A stretch of 64,000 nucleotides of DNA from Haloferax mediterranei ATCC 33500 (GCF_000306765.2 NC_017941.2:310001-374000); one strand, 5' to 3'; positions 39,039-49,088 are shown, counted from the first letter of the stretch. Translations and numbers: made by a program. Notes: generated from the sequence alone by a model not told the origin.

Positions 39039-39522
39039 TGGAATTGGCGACCAGTCTCGAATCTGATGCTTACGAATGCTTCCGGTGAGAGCATTGCCGA
39101 GGCTAGGAACTACTTACGACTACGGCATTCGCGTAGTGATTCCCTTAGCCGCCGACTGGTCGGTCAAAATCCACCACTTAGTTATCTAATCTGATATTCG
39201 GTGGCGCAGTCTTATAACCTCCCTCGAAAAATGCGATGATGTGCACCCGACGACGCCGAACAACTCGGCGCGCCGGTCGGCGTTTCCCCGTTCCCGCCGA
39301 ACCACATGGTGCACGGGCGTTCCACCGGAAGCCTAGAACGGGACGGTCGGCATCCCCACCACCACTGCCGACCATTCGACGCCGATGGGGCCACCCACAC
39401 CCACCCACCCACCCACACCCCTCGGCGTCGTTCCAATTCTCAGTGACTCTACAGCCCAGCAAGTATGCCCCTGTCCTGACAGTCGCCGTCCTATTTTTCC
39501 CCTCAGGCCCCAGAGACTAGCT
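39039..39522. other. Intergenic region without a supported gene
   Basis: From the 59-bp array to the next GTG. It contains an AT-rich stretch with a TATA-like cttataacct (39211-39220), and a C/A-rich microsatellite-like run of ccca units at about 39387-39417. A plus frame (39239-39520) has a TATA box at the right distance but is Arg/Pro-rich with weak third-position GC, so I do not call it a gene. The TATA-like ctattttt (39490-39497) belongs to the LVIVD gene. Confidence 0.4.
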
Positions 39523-41004
39523 GTGGACCGCCGCCAGTTCCTTCACGTGACCGGTGCGGCCCTCCTCGCAGGCGTCACCGGCACGTCTCACACCGCAGTC
39601 GCCCATCCCGGCCCGTTCGAACCGCTCGGCCGCATCGATATCGACGGCGCGAAGGAAGCCGTCCTCTCGCCCGACGGGAAAACGGCCTTCGTCGCCGCAA
39701 CGACCGGCTACGTGATAGTCGACATCTCGACTCCCGACCGGCCGCGCATCATCGCCGAGCGGCGCAACCTGCTTGCAGACCGCGACGATGGTCCGCTGCG
39801 TGGCATCTTCGACGTGAAACTGGACGACGACACACTCCTCGTCGTCGGTCCGGCGAACCCGCTTCCGGGTGCGCCAACTGGCGTCCTCGTTGTCGATGTC
39901 TCCGACCCACACGCTCCCGAGAAACACGGCTTCTACGAGACGGAATTCCCCATCCACAACTGCTTCGCTGCCGACGGACGAGCGTATCTCACCGCCAACG
40001 ACGGCGACGAAAACCCGCTTGTCGTCCTCGACATCGAGACCGGTGACGAACTCGGTCGCTGGTCCGTCGTCTCGGCGGACGAGCGCTGGGCCACCGTTCC
40101 ATCGGGGGTTCGGGCCGTCCACGACGTGTGGGTCCAAGACGAGATTGCGCACATCGCACTCTGGGACGCTGGTACGTGGCTTGTCGACCTTTCGGACCCC
40201 GATGACCCCTCGGTACTCGGGTCTGTCTCACCTGGTGACCCAGACACGATTGCGGACCTTCCGATTCGCCAGCGCCAACTTGCGGGCCGAACACCGCCCG
40301 GAAACCATCATTACGTCGCAACCGACGATTCCGGCGACCTGCTCGGCGTCGGCATCGAGTCGTGGGGCGTCGAAATCGAACGTGACGACGAGACGACGGA
40401 CCTCGTCGGCGGGCCGAGCGGAGTCGAACTCTGGGATATCTCCGACCCGTCGAATCCGACGCGACTATCGACAATCGACCCCCCGACCAGCCCGGACCCG
40501 ACGTTCGGCGGCGTCTGGACCACCGCACACAACTTCGATTTCCACGACGGCCACCTCTACACTTCGTGGTACCGTGGTGGTGTGAAGCTCCACGACGTAT
40601 CGGACCCGACCGACCCGGTGGAACTCGCGTGGTGGCGCGACCCCACTCGTGCGAGTTTCTGGACCGCGCAGTACGCCTACCCCTTCGCCGACGAGGGCGT
40701 CTTCGCCGCGTCGAGTTGGGGCGGCCGAGACGGGTTGGGTGCGCTCTACACGTTTCCCGACCACGCCGGCGAGCAACGCGACCCACCGCCGCTCGGTGCT
40801 GAACCGTCGACTAACTCATCACACAACACACACAACTCCGCGGGGACGGCGACTTTCGGAGCAGAATCGACGCCGACGGCATCGGCGACCGAGACAACTC
40901 CGACATCCACTACGACCGACGCGACGGGGTTCGGGCTTGGCGTTGGAACCGCCGCGCTCGTGGCTGCTAGCTGGTGGTCTCGGCATCGTCGCCGTAGTGA
41001 GTGA
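39523..41004 (+). CDS. Tat-exported LVIVD-repeat beta-propeller protein with C-terminal anchor
   Basis: 493 residues from a GTG start. The N-terminus [19 protein letters not shown] is a twin-arginine signal with RR at residues 3-4. About five LVIVD-type repeats follow, each with a [26 protein letters not shown] or [10 protein letters not shown] motif. The C-terminus has a Ser/Thr-rich spacer and a hydrophobic helix [15 protein letters not shown] then basic residues, typical of haloarchaeal surface proteins. The GTG has a TATA-like ctattttt about 28-33 bp upstream; the frame opens earlier (39385) but without signal features. Function of the propeller unknown. Confidence 0.82.
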   Translation: MDRRQFLHVTGAALLAGVTGTSHTAVAHPGPFEPLGRIDIDGAKEAVLSPDGKTAFVAATTGYVIVDISTPDRPRIIAERRNLLADRDDGPLRGIFDVKLDDDTLLVVGPANPLPGAPTGVLVVDVSDPHAPEKHGFYETEFPIHNCFAADGRAYLTANDGDENPLVVLDIETGDELGRWSVVSADERWATVPSGVRAVHDVWVQDEIAHIALWDAGTWLVDLSDPDDPSVLGSVSPGDPDTIADLPIRQRQLAGRTPPGNHHYVATDDSGDLLGVGIESWGVEIERDDETTDLVGGPSGVELWDISDPSNPTRLSTIDPPTSPDPTFGGVWTTAHNFDFHDGHLYTSWYRGGVKLHDVSDPTDPVELAWWRDPTRASFWTAQYAYPFADEGVFAASSWGGRDGLGALYTFPDHAGEQRDPPPLGAEPSTNSSHNTHNSAGTATFGAESTPTASATETTPTSTTTDATGFGLGVGTAALVAASWWSRHRRRSE

Positions 41005-41034
41005 CGTGGTGCGTCGACCGACCACACGAATCTA

Positions 41035-41075
41035 TCACGAACAACCGGGACAGCCTTTCTCTCGTCTGTTCGTGA
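41035..41075 (+). terminator. Inverted repeat after the LVIVD gene
   Basis: tcacgaaca (41035-41043) pairs with tgttcgtga (41067-41075), a perfect 9-bp stem with a 23-nt loop starting 30 bp after the stop codon. It may be a terminator or an operator of the following Nfu gene, which starts at 41125. Confidence 0.35.
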
Positions 41076-41082
41076 GTGGTGA

Positions 41083-41457
<375 letters not shown>

Positions 41458-41462
41458 CCACC

Positions 41463-41547
41463 TTTTTTAACAGGGTCCTCGGCGACTTCATCGCCTCGAA
41501 CCCTGCCAAAAAATCTGGACCACCGCCAGAAGTCGTCGACTTCTGGC
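41463..41547 (+). terminator. T-rich tract and hairpin between convergent genes
   Basis: Five bases after the Nfu stop lies cctttttt (41462-41469), a typical archaeal oligo-T terminator. Further on, gccagaagtc (41525-41534) and gacttctggc (41538-41547) form a perfect 10-bp stem with a 3-nt loop. The convergent HAD gene ends at 41632 from the other side, so the hairpin may serve both. Confidence 0.55.
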
Positions 41548-41631
41548 TGTTCAGCCAGAACGTACCGTGTTCTGGCGACAAAAATCCGAACCTCGCTTCG
41601 CTCGGTTTGGTTCAGAGTCAGACCGCGGTAG

Positions 41632-42336
41632 TTACATGAGTTCACCGATGAGCCGCGGTAATTCGTCGAGATTGTCGATTTCGCAATCCGATTCTCGTTC
41701 AGGTCCCCGCGATATGGGCGACTCTCTCGATACGTGAACGGTCGTCATGCCGACTTCTGCGGCCCACATATCCTCGTCTAGTCGGTCTCCAACCATGACG
41801 CAGTCCGTCCCGTCGAGTCCGGTTTCGTCTAAGAAAATTTCGAACGGTTCGACGGTCGACTTCTCCGCTTGAATCGCCGTCGAATACAGCACTACGTCGA
41901 ACTTGTCCGCGATATCAGCGGACCCAAGGCGGGTCTCGGTCATCATCCGATTCCCGTTCGAGATGACCCCTGTGACGAAGCCCTGACGGCGACAGAATCG
42001 AAGTACGGATTCGGCGTGCTCGTCCAGATGCTGGTGTTGCAAGCGCGTCTCCCAGAACAGTCGGTCTAAGGACGCTTTCTCCTCCACCGAGACGTCTTCC
42101 CCCCACACGTCGAAAAAGACCTCCGAGAACGTCCCGAAGTGGAACCGGCGATAGTCTCTGTGGTACTGCTCTGCGAACCGAGCGCTGGCGTCCCTCAAAA
42201 TCGACTCGAACGCCGACGCTTCGAGTTCGTATCCACTCTCACACAGGCATTCGTACAGGGCCGCCGTCGCCTTCGAAACGTCGTTCTCTCCGTGAAATAA
42301 CGTCCCACCCAAATCGAATGCCACAGCGTCAACCAT
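41632..42336 (-). CDS. HAD-superfamily hydrolase-like protein
   Basis: 234 residues. Motif I FDLGGTLF keeps the nucleophile Asp but has Gly where most phosphatases have the acid/base Asp (DxG instead of DxD). Motif II is VISNGN, the Lys of motif III may be in QAEKSTVEP, and motif IV is MVGDRLDEDMWAA. A helical cap lies between. This variant is found in haloacid dehalogenase- and YjjG-like proteins; the substrate is unknown. Confidence 0.8.
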   Translation of the reverse strand: MVDAVAFDLGGTLFHGENDVSKATAALYECLCESGYELEASAFESILRDASARFAEQYHRDYRRFHFGTFSEVFFDVWGEDVSVEEKASLDRLFWETRLQHQHLDEHAESVLRFCRRQGFVTGVISNGNRMMTETRLGSADIADKFDVVLYSTAIQAEKSTVEPFEIFLDETGLDGTDCVMVGDRLDEDMWAAEVGMTTVHVSRESPISRGPERESDCEIDNLDELPRLIGELM

Positions 42337-42395
42337 TCGTTGGGAAGCACATCCTCACCCCGTGAAATCACTTCGTATTGACAGACGAGGCGATG

Positions 42396-43802
42396 TTATC
42401 CCGACAGCGCCGACTCCAGACTCGACGCCACCGACCGCGCTTTCTCCGCGAGTTCCGCCGAGATATGTCCGGCTTCGACCGCCTCTTCTAACTCGTCGTC
42501 GTCGACACGCTCGACGGTACCGTCGGCGTGTTTCACCACGTCGACGTGGAGGTCGGTGTAGCGAATCCGGTCCGGGAAGCACTCCACCGGAGTACAGATG
42601 TTGACGTAAGTCCCCTTCACCCCGCCTTCCGAACTTCGGTAGACGGTTGGGTACCACCAGCGTCCTTCGCGGAACTTCGTTATCGCCACGTCGCCCGACT
42701 CGCGGTCGACGCCGAGGGCGTCGTAGGTTCCGCCGCCGGTCATCTGGCGGCGGAGTTCGAGGGTTCCTTCGGGGTCGTATTCCGAAACCTCTCCGGAGCC
42801 GAGAGTGATGAGTCGGCCGTCGGGCTTCCCGTGGCCGATTTCCACGTCGTCGCCCTCGCGTGGGCCGAACTGCGCAGTAACCACGCCGAACGGGAATTCG
42901 CCGTCGCCGACCGATGCGCAGAGTGCTTCGGCGAGGTCGACACCCGCGGAGGCCTTCGGCGACGCGGCCTTCGTCCGGTGATGGCCGGGCATCGTCGTCT
43001 CGACGGCTCGACGATGCTTGTCGAGTTCGAAACGGGTCTCGCGGCCGAACCAGACCCAGTTCGTCGCCGTCGGTGCGGCGACCGTGCGGGGTGCATCGAC
43101 CGGTTCGTCGAGAGCTGCGTCGAGTTCGCTGGCGACCTCGGCGGCCCGGTCGAGCGCGTCGTCGAGCGCGCTCATGTCGGCATCGACGGCGTCTCTGTGC
43201 CAGCGGATTCCCCACCCCTCCGGCGGGTCACCGCCGAGCAGGTCGGTCATCCCGGCGAGTTCGCGGGCCGCGGCTTCGTCTCGCGTGTCGACGCGGACGC
43301 CATCCGTATCCGGGTCGAGCGTGGCGAGACCGGCGATAGCGCGGATGTCGCCCGTCAGTTCTGCGCGACGACTCGCCCACGGCGGAGCCGACTCGGAAAT
43401 CTGGACACGGACCTCGTCGCCGACCTCGACACGGCCGTCGAAGTCGCCGTAGGAAAGATACCCTTCCGTCTCGCCGAGGTCGCAGATGGCACCGCCGCCG
43501 AGCGTCTCGGTTACGCGGGCGTCGAACACCGCACCGGTCGGGGCCGGGTCGTCCCACGCGAAGGTGTCGATGCCGAGGTCGCACAACTGCTCGGTAGCGG
43601 TGGCGACTGCGTCGGGCGTTCCCATCGCGCCGACACCCTGTCGGTTTCGCGTGGTTTCGACCGACACGTCGTGGTCCGTAGACTCGAACTCGGTGTCGAA
43701 CCGCTCTCGAATCGGCGCGGAGGCCTGGACTATGTTGTGGCCGGCGTCGAGGAACAACCGAGTCAGCGCCGTGGTGTAGATGCCCCGAACGCGGACCTTC
43801 AT
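42396..43802 (-). CDS. FAU-1 family ribonuclease (RNase E/G-like, DUF402)
   Basis: 468 residues. The N-terminal part (MKVRVRGIYTTALTRLFLDAGHNIVQAS) is the RNase E/G-like domain and the C-terminal 160 residues carry DUF402, with RWWYPTVYRSSEGGVKGTYVNICTPVECFPDRIRYTDLHVDVVKHADG. The Pyrococcus homologue FAU-1 binds AU-rich RNA and cleaves precursor rRNA. I chose the ATG at 43802; it overlaps the next gene upstream by 4 bp. The antisense frame over it is a shadow. Confidence 0.85.
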   Translation of the reverse strand: MKVRVRGIYTTALTRLFLDAGHNIVQASAPIRERFDTEFESTDHDVSVETTRNRQGVGAMGTPDAVATATEQLCDLGIDTFAWDDPAPTGAVFDARVTETLGGGAICDLGETEGYLSYGDFDGRVEVGDEVRVQISESAPPWASRRAELTGDIRAIAGLATLDPDTDGVRVDTRDEAAARELAGMTDLLGGDPPEGWGIRWHRDAVDADMSALDDALDRAAEVASELDAALDEPVDAPRTVAAPTATNWVWFGRETRFELDKHRRAVETTMPGHHRTKAASPKASAGVDLAEALCASVGDGEFPFGVVTAQFGPREGDDVEIGHGKPDGRLITLGSGEVSEYDPEGTLELRRQMTGGGTYDALGVDRESGDVAITKFREGRWWYPTVYRSSEGGVKGTYVNICTPVECFPDRIRYTDLHVDVVKHADGTVERVDDDELEEAVEAGHISAELAEKARSVASSLESALSG

Positions 43803-44173
43803 AGGTCGTCTGGGTCGTGAGCGAACTTCACGCGCCCTTCGACGGTCGGTCCGAGCGTGAGTTCGACTACGTCCTCCGAGAGGATGCGTCCGCCCTCGAT
43901 GGGGACGCCCCACGAATCGAACTTGAGGTAGCCACGGAGTTCAGCCCCGTGCGTGTAGGTGTCGACGTGGTCGACGGTGTGTTCCTGTACGTCGCTGGCG
44001 CTGTGGGCCATCTCCATGTCGGAGTAGAACGTGCCGCCGTCGCCGAAGAACTGTTCGATGCTTTCGGCATCCGATTCGACTGCGTCACTCACGAGGTCCG
44101 ACGCGGCCCGGAGGTCGTCGGTATCGAGGCCGACCTCGCGGAGCGCCGCCTGTTCGCGGGGGTCGAAGTGCAT
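43799..44173 (-). CDS. Haloarchaeal conserved protein coupled to FAU-1
   Basis: 124 residues, acidic: MHFDPREQAALREVGLDTDDLRAASDLV, then a beta-rich part YTHGAELRGYLKFDSWGVPIEGGRILSEDVVELTLGPTVEGRV. No membrane helix or Cys. The overlap with fau-1 (ATGA-type, 4 bp) indicates a bicistronic mRNA and a related role, possibly in RNA metabolism, which is inference only. Confidence 0.75.
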   Translation of the reverse strand: MHFDPREQAALREVGLDTDDLRAASDLVSDAVESDAESIEQFFGDGGTFYSDMEMAHSASDVQEHTVDHVDTYTHGAELRGYLKFDSWGVPIEGGRILSEDVVELTLGPTVEGRVKFAHDPDDL

Positions 44174-44271
44174 ATCCGCCCTTTGGGTTGAAGGTTTTAA
44201 CTTCGCTCGGTCGGGCGCGGCGTCGCCTCAGGGCGAAGCTATTACCCAAATGAATCCCTCTTTTTCACCTA

Positions 44272-45315
44272 ATGGAAGGGAGACAGGACCCGGTCGAACG
44301 CGCCGCCGACGGGGAGACGGACCTCTATGATATCGCAACGTGGGAGGAGCGAACCTCTGTCGATGGCCTCGTGGTGGCGTTCCACTGGCTGTTGCACGTC
44401 TCGTCTCGCGCCGTTATCGTACTCACAGCGTTCACTATCCTCGCCTTAATCGGTGGCCTCTCCGCCATTACCGACCCGCAGGTTGGGTTTCTCACGCTGC
44501 TTTCGGCCCTCCCGGCGCTCGGGCTCGCGGGGTACGTCTACTACACTGATGTGACGGATAACGAGCCGCTGTGGTTACTCGTGGTGACGTTCCTCCTCGG
44601 CGTCCTCACGGCGACGTTCGCGGCCGTCCTCAACTCGCTTTTGAGCAACGCTGGCCAGCAGATTGCGAGCGAACTCTCGCTGTCGGTCGGCTTCATCGGC
44701 TCCGTCATCTTCTTCTATCTCGTCGTCGGCCCGGTCGAGGAGGTCGTAAAACTGCTCGCAGTCAGGCTCTACGCCTACTCGCATGACAGTTTCAACGCCG
44801 TCATCGACGGAGCGGTCTACGGTGCGATGGCAGGACTCGGGTTTGCGACCATCGAGAACGCGCTGTACATCACGCGTAACCTCCAAGCCTCCGGACTCGA
44901 CCTCGGTGTCACAAGCGGCGTCGGAATCATCGGTGCTGGCGGGACGATTACGGCGGTTCGCGCACTCGCCGGTCCGGGCCACGTCATCTACTCGGCCATC
45001 GCTGGCTACTACCTCGGCCTCGCCAAATTCAACCGAGAGAACGCCGGCCCAATCGTCATCAAGGGACTGCTCCTCGCGGCGCTCGTCCACGCGACGTACA
45101 ACTCTACGGTCGGTCTCGGCGCAACCGCCGTCTCGGCGATAACGGGACTCGGCGAACTTCCGTCGTTCCTCGTGTACGTCATCATCTACGACGGCGTCTT
45201 CGGTCTCTACCTTATCGGGAAACTCCACCGCTACAGTAACGCGTACCACGACGCCCACGACAACGGCCCGAGTGCAGCGGCGTTCACGTCAGAGCGGACG
45301 GAGTTCGAAGACTGA
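44272..45315 (+). CDS. PrsW-type intramembrane metalloprotease
   Basis: 347 residues, about eight membrane helices. The protease motifs are VGPVEEVVKLLAVRLYAY (EExxK), GAMAGLGFATIENALYI (with Glu of FATIEN), GPGHVIYSAIAGYYLGLA (His) and LVHATYNST (His), matching the PrsW/CAAX-like family. It may cleave membrane proteins in signalling. N- and C-termini are polar and cytoplasmic. The start at 44272 is the first ATG after an oligo-T-containing promoter region. Confidence 0.9.
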   Translation: MEGRQDPVERAADGETDLYDIATWEERTSVDGLVVAFHWLLHVSSRAVIVLTAFTILALIGGLSAITDPQVGFLTLLSALPALGLAGYVYYTDVTDNEPLWLLVVTFLLGVLTATFAAVLNSLLSNAGQQIASELSLSVGFIGSVIFFYLVVGPVEEVVKLLAVRLYAYSHDSFNAVIDGAVYGAMAGLGFATIENALYITRNLQASGLDLGVTSGVGIIGAGGTITAVRALAGPGHVIYSAIAGYYLGLAKFNRENAGPIVIKGLLLAALVHATYNSTVGLGATAVSAITGLGELPSFLVYVIIYDGVFGLYLIGKLHRYSNAYHDAHDNGPSAAAFTSERTEFED

Positions 45316-45356
45316 ACCGCGAAAACGTCGTTAGTCGACGATTTTCGAGTAGCCGT

Positions 45357-45968
45357 CTACTCGACCAGTAACCGCTCTGTGTACCCCTCGAGCATCGACT
45401 CGACGTACTTCGCTATCACGTCGACTTCGACGTGAATCGGGTCGCCAACGTCCTTCTCGGAGAGCGTCGTCAGGTCGTAGGTTGTTGGGATGATAGCTAC
45501 AGTAAAGGAGTCCTCGCGCCGGTCGGCCACGGTGAGGCTGATGCCGTCGAGACAGACGGACCCCTTTTGAACGACGTAGTTCGACAGCGACTCGGGGAGG
45601 TCGAACTCGAAGAACCAGTCGTCACCGACTCGTTCGACGTTCGTGACCGTCGTCGTCCCGTCGACGTGGCCCTGAACGATGTGCCCATCGAACCGGTCGT
45701 CGGCCGCAAGTGCGCGTTCGAGGTTGACTCGGTCGCCCTCCGAAACCTCGCCGAGGTACGTCTTCTCGACGGTTTCTGTGGCGAGGAAGACTTCGAACCA
45801 GTCGTCGCCGAACTCCTCGACGGTCAGACAGACGCCGGAGACGGCAATGGACTGGCCGTGATGGAGGTCGTCGAACGCGAGGTCGGTCCGGATGCGGAGG
45901 CGGCGACCACCCTCGGTGTCAGTTACGCCGACGATTTCGCCCGAGCCTTCCACAATGCCTGTGAACAT
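45357..45968 (-). CDS. ribE: Riboflavin synthase alpha subunit
   Basis: 203 residues of two lumazine-binding domains, which start with MFTGIVEGSGEIV and DRFDGHIVQGHVDGTTTV, as in the bacterial-type enzyme. It dismutates two 6,7-dimethyl-8-ribityllumazine to riboflavin. The repeated ISLTV (SLTVADRR) and CLTVEEF segments are present. A TATA-like ggttaagtc lies about 25-30 bp upstream on the minus strand, giving a leaderless mRNA. It is convergent with the PrsW gene, 41 bp apart. Confidence 0.94.
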   Translation of the reverse strand: MFTGIVEGSGEIVGVTDTEGGRRLRIRTDLAFDDLHHGQSIAVSGVCLTVEEFGDDWFEVFLATETVEKTYLGEVSEGDRVNLERALAADDRFDGHIVQGHVDGTTTVTNVERVGDDWFFEFDLPESLSNYVVQKGSVCLDGISLTVADRREDSFTVAIIPTTYDLTTLSEKDVGDPIHVEVDVIAKYVESMLEGYTERLLVE

Positions 45969-46131
45969 ACTGACTGCTTTGGGAGGTGAGACTTAACCAT
46001 TCTCATTTCTGTTTTCTATCACGTTTCTGTGATGGATGCCGTTTGTTTCGCAGTCCGCGTTTTCTGTCCGGGAGGAATGTGCCATGCTAACTCGACCATA
46101 CAATTTTACTCTTATCGGTCGCAGTCCCCGT

Positions 46132-46896
46132 ATGACCGTTCTCTCACGGCTCCGAAGCAGTTTCGTGACTGGGCTAATCCTCGTCTCGCCCCTCGCCGTG
46201 ACCGTGTTCGTCCTCCAGTTCACGTTCAACCGTATCACCACGACGCTACGGCCACTCGTTCGACAGGTCACGCCGTTTCTCGCCACGGTGCTCAACTACT
46301 CGGGAGATATCGTCCTAATCTCGCAGGTGCTGTCGGCGTTCATCATCGCGATAGCTATCTCACTCATTGGATACCTCGCGTCGATAAGCCTCGGCCAGCG
46401 ACTCTTCGGTAGTTTCGAACGCGGTGTCAAACTCCTCCCGCTCGTCCGCACCATCTACTTCGGCGTCCGGCAAGTTTCGGAGTCGCTTACCGAACCGACC
46501 GCGGGCTACGACCGGGTCGTCCTCGTCGAGTACCCGCGAGAGGGGGTCTATTCGATTGGGTTCGTCACCAACGAGGCACCGTCGCCGGTGGTGAATGCGC
46601 TCGAAACGGACCTCTACACGGTGTTTCTTCCCCACAGTCCGAACCCGACCGCTGGCGCGCTCATCATGGTCTCGGACGACGAAATCCGCGAACTCGACAT
46701 GCCGGTCCGCCGTGGACTGCGTCTGCTCGTCACTACGGGATTGAGCATCGACGACCCCGAGACGCTCCCATCGGGTCCGGCAGCCTACTCGCCGTCGAAC
46801 TCGGACGGCAGAGACGGTTCACACTCGGATAGCAGAGACGGTTCGAACTTAGACAGCACGAGCGAGACCTCTTCTGAACAAACACAGGCTGAATGA
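46132..46896 (+). CDS. DUF502 family membrane protein
   Basis: 254 residues. Two N-terminal membrane helices (VTGLILVSPLAVTVFVLQFTF and VLSAFIIAIAISLIGYLASI) are followed by the DUF502 region VKLLPLVRTIYFGVRQVSESL, VVLVEYPREGVYSIGFVTNEAP and TVFLPHSPNPTAGALIMVSDDEI. The C-terminus is Ser/Asp-rich with short repeats. I chose the ATG at 46132 because ttttact (46104-46110) lies 25 bp before it; ATGs at 46084 and 46036 extend the frame. Its stop is 2 bp from the end of the convergent SLC13 gene. Confidence 0.85.
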   Translation: MTVLSRLRSSFVTGLILVSPLAVTVFVLQFTFNRITTTLRPLVRQVTPFLATVLNYSGDIVLISQVLSAFIIAIAISLIGYLASISLGQRLFGSFERGVKLLPLVRTIYFGVRQVSESLTEPTAGYDRVVLVEYPREGVYSIGFVTNEAPSPVVNALETDLYTVFLPHSPNPTAGALIMVSDDEIRELDMPVRRGLRLLVTTGLSIDDPETLPSGPAAYSPSNSDGRDGSHSDSRDGSNLDSTSETSSEQTQAE

Positions 46897-46898
46897 AG

Positions 46899-48725
46899 TC
46901 AGATTCCCCACAGGAGGACGATGCCGACCGTCGTCACCACCGTCAGCAGTAATTGCAGCGGCGCACCGACGCGGAGGTAGTCGGTAAAGCGGTATCCGCC
47001 GGGTCCGTAGACCATGAGATTCGTCTGGTAGCCGATGGGAGTCATAAACGCGGTGCTCCCGCCGAACGTGACGGCGATGGCAAAGCCGAATGGGTCCGCG
47101 CCGAGCCTGAACGCCGTGTCGATGGCGACGGGTACAACGAGCACGACGCTCGCGACGGGCGTGATGACGTTCGCCAAAAGCCCCGTGAGCAAGTAGAACG
47201 CGGCGAGAATGGCGACCGCGGGGAGGTACGCCGTGGCGATGCCGAGGAAGTCGGCGATGAGCGTGACCCCACCGGTCAATTGGAGTGCGCGACCGAGCGG
47301 AATCACCCCGGCGAGGAGGAAGATAACGTTCCAACTCACCGCTTCGTAGGCCTCACTCGTCGAGAGACATCCCGTCGAGACCATCGCCGCGACGCCACCG
47401 AGCGCGGCAATCGCGATGGGAACGACGCCGAGTGCTGCCAGTCCGATGACCGCCGCGACGATGGCAAACGCCCGACCTGTCGTCGGTGACAGCCCTCCGT
47501 TTTGTTCCATCACTTTCTCAGACACCTCGCTCGTCACGACGAAATCACTGCTCTCGCGAAGGTATCGTGCCGCCTCGTTCGTCGTCTGGAGGAGCAGTGA
47601 GTCACCGGTGCGGAGTTCGACATCCCGAAAGTGTTTGCGAATGAGGTCGCCACCGCGCCGGCGCACGGCAAGCACCGTCGCGTCGTATCGCTCGCGGAGG
47701 CGCGCTTCCCCGATAGTTTCGCCGATGAGTCCTGATTCCCGCGGGACGACCAGTTCGACGAGCGTCACGCGTTCGGGGTGGTCGAGTTCGGCATCGGTCA
47801 CGGATGCCCGCGGAAGAAATCGGAGGTCGGCGAGGGTACAGAATCGACGAATCGTCGCGGGGTCGCCGCGGACGGTGAGAATATCCCGTGCCGTCACCTC
47901 CCGGTCGGAGTCGGCGGCGATGAAGTGTTCGCCGCCGCGGAGCACGTCGAGGACGTCGACGTTGAGGTCGCGGTGGGTGTCGTCGGCGACTTCCCTCACG
48001 GGCGCGCCGACAAGCGGGGACCGAGACGGGACCAGCACCCGGGCGAGAAACGGCTCGACGCCGTAGTTCGCCGTTCTGTTACCCGGTTCGATTCGCTCGG
48101 GAAGGAGCCGCGGGGCGACGGTCAAGAGATACACGGAACCGACGACGAACACGAGCGCACCAAGGGGCGTAAAAACGAACATCGAAAACGGCGGGTTCCC
48201 GGTCGTGACGGCGTACGCCTCACTGGCGACGAGGTTCGTTGCAGTGCCGATGAGCGTCAGCGTCCCGCCGAGCATCGAGGCGTACGAAAGCGGTATGAGC
48301 AGTTTCGACGGCGACACCTGCGCTTGGTCGGCGAGGTCGGAGACCATCGGGATGAACACCGCCACGACCGGCGTGTTGTTGACGATGCCCGCGATTGGCC
48401 CGGTTAGCCCGACGACCGCACCGAGTAATCTGTTCTCGTTGCCATGGGTGAACTGCGAGATCGCATCACCGAGCAGTCGAATCGCCCCCGTCTGCCGAAC
48501 CCCCTCGCTGAGGGCGAACATCGAGAGAATCGTAATCGTCGCCGTGCTCGAAAAGCCCGAAAGGCCGGTCTGGAGGTCGACTCGCGTCCACGGTTCGAGA
48601 ACGACGAGCGCCACGATAACGCCGATGGCGGTCATATCCGGCGGTACCACTTCGGTCATGAAGAGGACCATCGTCACGACCACAAGTGCGAACACCACGA
48701 GCATCCCGGCCGTGACGGCGACCAT
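46899..48725 (-). CDS. SLC13/DASS family permease with two RCK_C domains
   Basis: 608 residues. Membrane domain with about 11-13 helices, two signature regions (GIVNNTPVVAVFIPM and LLANVITPVASVVLVV), and a central soluble part of two TrkA-C (RCK_C) domains at about 215-400. This is the CitT/ArsB-like architecture for sodium-coupled anion or dicarboxylate uptake. The RCK_C domains are thought to bind a ligand and gate the transporter. The substrate cannot be read from sequence. Confidence 0.9.
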   Translation of the reverse strand: MVAVTAGMLVVFALVVVTMVLFMTEVVPPDMTAIGVIVALVVLEPWTRVDLQTGLSGFSSTATITILSMFALSEGVRQTGAIRLLGDAISQFTHGNENRLLGAVVGLTGPIAGIVNNTPVVAVFIPMVSDLADQAQVSPSKLLIPLSYASMLGGTLTLIGTATNLVASEAYAVTTGNPPFSMFVFTPLGALVFVVGSVYLLTVAPRLLPERIEPGNRTANYGVEPFLARVLVPSRSPLVGAPVREVADDTHRDLNVDVLDVLRGGEHFIAADSDREVTARDILTVRGDPATIRRFCTLADLRFLPRASVTDAELDHPERVTLVELVVPRESGLIGETIGEARLRERYDATVLAVRRRGGDLIRKHFRDVELRTGDSLLLQTTNEAARYLRESSDFVVTSEVSEKVMEQNGGLSPTTGRAFAIVAAVIGLAALGVVPIAIAALGGVAAMVSTGCLSTSEAYEAVSWNVIFLLAGVIPLGRALQLTGGVTLIADFLGIATAYLPAVAILAAFYLLTGLLANVITPVASVVLVVPVAIDTAFRLGADPFGFAIAVTFGGSTAFMTPIGYQTNLMVYGPGGYRFTDYLRVGAPLQLLLTVVTTVGIVLLWGI

Positions 48726-48845
48726 GTACGTTATCGACCCGGAGACGGCTTAATGGTGTCTCGGATGAGATTAGCGAGAGCTAACAAGAGGCTCGATTAA
48801 CTCGGGCCGCGACGTTTTTGTCCGCACGTAGACTATCGGCGTTCG

Positions 48846-49088
48846 ATGGGACTCGGAATCTTGGACATGGTCGGTCTCGGTGCGACCCTCATCTTCGCCC
48901 TGCCCGTCGGCATCTTCGGGCTGAACCTCCTCACCGACGGCCAGACGGTCTTCGGCGGCGGGATGGTGTTCCTGGCCGTACTCATGGTCGCACTCCCGCA
49001 GTACCTCACCATGCCGCAGGACCTTCCAGCGATTGCCGCCGAAAAGGTCGTTGGCGGCGTCGCGAAGGACCCGGACGACGAGAAGTAG
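48846..49088 (+). CDS. Small two-helix membrane protein (DUF7533-like)
   Basis: 80 residues: helix one MVGLGATLIFALPVGIFGLNLL, helix two GGGMVFLAVLMVALPQYLTM, then a short polar tail. Divergent from the SLC13 gene, with a TATA-like gtttttg (48814-48820) about 28 bp upstream. Function unknown. Confidence 0.75.
   Translation: MGLGILDMVGLGATLIFALPVGIFGLNLLTDGQTVFGGGMVFLAVLMVALPQYLTMPQDLPAIAAEKVVGGVAKDPDDEK

Noticed and set aside
39236..39520. 94-codon frame upstream of the LVIVD protein gene, with a TATA-like element nearby
   Set aside because: The product would be strongly basic (Arg/Pro-rich), unlike the acidic proteome, and third-position GC is too low for a coding gene here.
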